Shown piece by piece: positions 24,814 to 27,815 of a stretch of 27,815 nt of DNA. Every line of letters starts with the position of its first letter. Within the stretch, counting starts at the first letter, position 1. The notes under the pieces were generated by a model that was given only the letters and a program-made list of their open reading frames with translations, was not told where the DNA came from and searched no databases. The DNA lies in contig DINI01000018.1 of the NCBI GenBank assembly GCA_002426755.1, positions 1 to 27,815 of the forward strand. Direction: 5' to 3'. The DNA is from Flavobacteriaceae bacterium UBA5544 (GTDB lineage Bacteria > Bacteroidota > Bacteroidia > Flavobacteriales > Flavobacteriaceae). The translations under genes were made by a program, and so were the position numbers.

Positions 24814-27800
24814 ATGAAAAAACCTACTTTTTCTAGAATTGCCCTTATTGTTTCATTATTATTTTTGGGTTTACAATCCTATGCCCAAAATTATGTACCC
24901 TTCACACCTCGATTTAATCAGGACTTAAAAGGAGACATCATTCTTATCGGAAACAACATTCTTGGGCCAAGTAACAATGCCTTTAACGATAATACCGTCT
25001 ACAACCACACGGTTGATATGAGATATATCGATATTGATGGAGATGCGTCAACCTTCAGTTCTTCAAGTGCGGATTTGGATATACCAAACCCTAATTGCTA
25101 TCAAATAAAATATGCGGGTTTGTATTGGGGTGCGGTAACAAATGGTGCCGAACCAATTACGAACGTGAAGTTCAAAGGACCAACCGGTGGTTATAATGAC
25201 GTTGTAGGTACTGTCATCTATAACGCAAATGGCACTGCCACTGGAGATAGTTTTCCTTATTCATGTTATGCAGACGTAACCAGTATAGTAACTGGTTTGG
25301 CCAACAATTTAGGTACCTATACAATAGGAAATGTATCGAGTGCTCAAGGTGCAACAGGAACTTTTGACCCCTATAATGGTACTGGATATTCAGCAGGTTG
25401 GTCTCTATTTGTGGTATATGAAGATCCAACGCTTCCAGGAAAATCAATTACCAGTTTCGATGGTTTTAGTGCTATCAGTAGTTCCGTTAATGTCGATATT
25501 CCAATTTCGGGGTTTAGAACTATTCCTGCGCCAGCACCGGTAAGGGCTAATTTTGCGTTTGCAACATTAGAAGGGGATAAACCAATTCAGAATGACCGTT
25601 TGGTACTTAATGGAGTTCCAATGTCAGCCGCAGATAGGCCTGCCAACAACTTTTTTAATAGTTCTGTGACGCAGTTGAGCGCTTTGCCTGTTACGACCCG
25701 AAACCCAAATAGTACAAATACTCTAGGTTTTGACACTGGTGTCATGCATGTTCCCAACCCCGGTAATACAGTTATTGCGAATGATGCAACTTCCGCATTG
25801 GTTCGACTGGAAAGTAATCAGGATGTTTATTTTCAATATTTCTTTGCATTTGCGGTAGAAATCATTGAACCGAATATCGTTCTTACCAAAATTGTTGAGG
25901 ATGATCTGGGTAATAATATTGGTGGGCAGACAGTAGGATTGTCTCAACCGTTGAATTACGTGATTGGTTTTCAAAATACAGGAAATGATAATGCAACTAA
26001 TTTTCAAATCCGTGACATCCTTCCAATCAACATAATATTCAATTATCCAACAGATCTAGTATTGCCTCCTGGTGTTACTGTAGCGAGTTATACCCCTGCA
26101 ACACGTGAAATTATTTTTGATATTGAAGATTATTTAGTGGAAGAGAACGATCCGGTATATGAAATTCGAATTGAAGCCATGACGGTAGAAACTTGTAATC
26201 AGTTGGCCGATGCTTGTTCAAATATTATCAATAATCAAGCTTTTGCAACATACAATGGTTTCTTTAACCCAAATTTTTTGGTTACTGATGATCCAAGTTT
26301 TAGCAGTAATACGGGTTGTTTAATTACACCTCAAGCTACCAATTTTTTAGCTGATTTGGATGATTGTACATTCTCTGAAAATATCGTGTTGTGTGGTAAT
26401 AGTGTAGATTTAACGGCGGCAAATGGTTATGATTCTTATTCTTGGTCTACAAGCCCAACTGGGACTCCAGTAATTGGAACTGGCCAAACAATAACGGTCA
26501 CTGCCACTGGAACATACTATGTACATAATACGGCTACGGCTCCTTGTCAATCAATTGTTCAGGAATTTGTAGTTGGATTATATGGTGGAACGATTCCAAA
26601 TCCAGTGATTCCATTTGCAGATGAGGTAGTTACATGTCCAAATGATGGTAAACTATTGCCATTGATTTTTTTATGCGGCGCAAATGATTTAAGAAACATC
26701 ACTACTAATATTGCTGGCGCTACTTCAATTATTTGGGAACAATTGGACGAGTCAAGCTGTGCTGCTGTGCCTGATGCAGATTGTGCTAATGAAAATCCGT
26801 CATGTACTTGGAACCAGGTAGGAACTGGACCAAATTTTGTGGCAAATACATCTGGTCAATTTAGGCTGACAATCAATTACTCTGGAGGCTGTTTTAATCA
26901 ATTTTATTTCAATGTGTACCAGAATTTATTGAGTCCAACGGCCACGGCAACCGACATTATTTGTACCACTCCAGGAACTATAACCGTAAATGGCGTACCG
27001 TCTGGTTATGAATATAGTATTGATGGTGTCAATTATCAAGCAAGTAATGTTTTTACTGTTAATTCTCCTGGTATTTACACGGTTTACATAAGACAGGTAG
27101 GTGTTCCAACAAATCCTTGTGTATTTACGGTTCCAGATGTTCAGATTAGAGAACGAAATTTTACGGTTTCAACAATTGTTACACAACCACTTTGTCATGG
27201 AGATAAAGGGACGATACGATTGGCTGCAAATGATGCCCGTCCACAGTATTCCTTTTCAATCTATAATGGTGCAACTTTAGTGAATAGTGTTGGGCCGATC
27301 AATGCCAATAACTACACATTTGCCAATTTGAATCCAGGAACTTACACCACAAATGTAACGACTGAAGATGGATGTACTTATACAGGAACAGTGACGCTTA
27401 TTAACCCTCCATTATTGACAGTGACGGCTGCATTAACAACCCCATTAACTTGTAATGATGGTGAGATCACTGTATATCCAGTAGGAGGGACACCACCTTA
27501 TTTTTATTTTATAAATAGCATGACTGACTTTCAAACGGTTCCAGAAGTTGCTGTGACGGCTCCTGGAGTTTATAACATCACGGTGGTTGACTCCAACAAC
27601 TGTAGTGCAAACACGTCTGTAACGGTTGAAATGGCATCTGCACCTGATTTTACTGTGAGTACAACAGATATTTTATGCTCCGATTCCAATAATGGCTCGA
27701 TAACCATCAATGTTACAAATGCTAACGGAAATAGTTTGCAATACAGTATCGATGGTGGAACGACATTTTTCAACTCTCCCGTATTTTCAGGTCTTTCTCA

Positions 27801-27815
27801 AGGAACTTACAATGT
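24814..27815 (+). CDS. SprB-like giant surface adhesin (partial, runs off window)
   Basis: The frame is open from ATG 24814 to the window edge: 1000 codons plus 2 bases with no stop. A signal peptide ends at SYAQ (residues 22-25). Residues 30-350 form a beta-rich head domain. Residues about 355-480 resemble a DUF11-type module (LTKIVEDDLGNN, then NYVIGFQNTGNDNATNFQIRD in pieces). Cys-paired modules follow. From about residue 780 come SprB-type repeats: PLCHGDKGTI, LTCNDGEITVYPVGGTPPY and DILCSDSNNGSITI, with YSIDG and GTYT turns. This is the pattern of SprB, the mobile T9SS adhesin used in gliding. A type B sorting domain is expected at the missing C-terminus. It starts 77 bases after the PorP/SprF-like gene. 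Confidence 0.87.
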   Translation, partial: MKKPTFSRIALIVSLLFLGLQSYAQNYVPFTPRFNQDLKGDIILIGNNILGPSNNAFNDNTVYNHTVDMRYIDIDGDASTFSSSSADLDIPNPNCYQIKYAGLYWGAVTNGAEPITNVKFKGPTGGYNDVVGTVIYNANGTATGDSFPYSCYADVTSIVTGLANNLGTYTIGNVSSAQGATGTFDPYNGTGYSAGWSLFVVYEDPTLPGKSITSFDGFSAISSSVNVDIPISGFRTIPAPAPVRANFAFATLEGDKPIQNDRLVLNGVPMSAADRPANNFFNSSVTQLSALPVTTRNPNSTNTLGFDTGVMHVPNPGNTVIANDATSALVRLESNQDVYFQYFFAFAVEIIEPNIVLTKIVEDDLGNNIGGQTVGLSQPLNYVIGFQNTGNDNATNFQIRDILPINIIFNYPTDLVLPPGVTVASYTPATREIIFDIEDYLVEENDPVYEIRIEAMTVETCNQLADACSNIINNQAFATYNGFFNPNFLVTDDPSFSSNTGCLITPQATNFLADLDDCTFSENIVLCGNSVDLTAANGYDSYSWSTSPTGTPVIGTGQTITVTATGTYYVHNTATAPCQSIVQEFVVGLYGGTIPNPVIPFADEVVTCPNDGKLLPLIFLCGANDLRNITTNIAGATSIIWEQLDESSCAAVPDADCANENPSCTWNQVGTGPNFVANTSGQFRLTINYSGGCFNQFYFNVYQNLLSPTATATDIICTTPGTITVNGVPSGYEYSIDGVNYQASNVFTVNSPGIYTVYIRQVGVPTNPCVFTVPDVQIRERNFTVSTIVTQPLCHGDKGTIRLAANDARPQYSFSIYNGATLVNSVGPINANNYTFANLNPGTYTTNVTTEDGCTYTGTVTLINPPLLTVTAALTTPLTCNDGEITVYPVGGTPPYFYFINSMTDFQTVPEVAVTAPGVYNITVVDSNNCSANTSVTVEMASAPDFTVSTTDILCSDSNNGSITINVTNANGNSLQYSIDGGTTFFNSPVFSGLSQGTYN

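Overview
The window looks like chromosome of a gliding marine-type Flavobacteriaceae member (Bacteroidota). The DNA is AT-rich, and the promoters carry the Bacteroidota -7 element TAnnTTTG. The genes include outer-membrane proteins of the carboxypeptidase-regulatory-domain/plug/barrel type, a CzcA-OMF fusion, a PorP/SprF protein, a type B T9SS sorting domain and the start of a giant SprB-like adhesin. All supported genes lie on the + strand.

Region 1 (1-9442) is a two-component-controlled envelope-remodelling island. It starts with the last codons of an OmpR-type response regulator and its histidine kinase. These are followed by an outer-membrane beta-barrel receptor, two paralogous PepSY-like secreted proteins, and a five-gene operon: two small PAP2 phosphatases, an HD-domain hydrolase, a membrane PAP2 phosphatase and an EptA-type phosphoethanolamine transferase. 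The most notable signal is non-coding. Each of the four transcription units downstream of the kinase is preceded by 2-3 tandem 11-bp units with consensus near CTTTAGATTTC. The last unit always starts exactly 16 bp upstream of the -7 box position. This is the layout expected of an OmpR-family activator replacing the -33 element, so the island can be read as a self-contained regulon that probably modifies lipid A phosphates, comparable in logic to enterobacterial PmrAB.

Region 2 (9677-18184) is a divalent-metal efflux operon: a His-rich small secreted protein, a CzcA-type RND pump fused to its own TolC-like outer-membrane factor, the periplasmic adaptor lipoprotein, a Fur-family repressor and a Zn/Cd/Pb-type P1B ATPase. 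Intergenic gaps are short and one strong -7 box lies ahead of the first gene. A perfect 8-7-8 inverted repeat lies between the small protein and the pump.

Region 3 (18437-27815) belongs to the gliding/T9SS surface machinery. It holds a secreted orphan protein with its own promoter and terminator, a secreted beta-helix-like protein, a type B CTD protein, a PorP/SprF-like barrel carrying a long Ala/Lys/Glu coiled coil and a SPOR-like end, and the first 1000 codons of a SprB-repeat adhesin that runs off the window. The order resembles the sprC-sprD-sprB part of the Flavobacterium johnsoniae gliding operon. No tRNA, rRNA, CRISPR, insertion sequence or integrase was seen, and no intergenic gap exceeds 300 bases.
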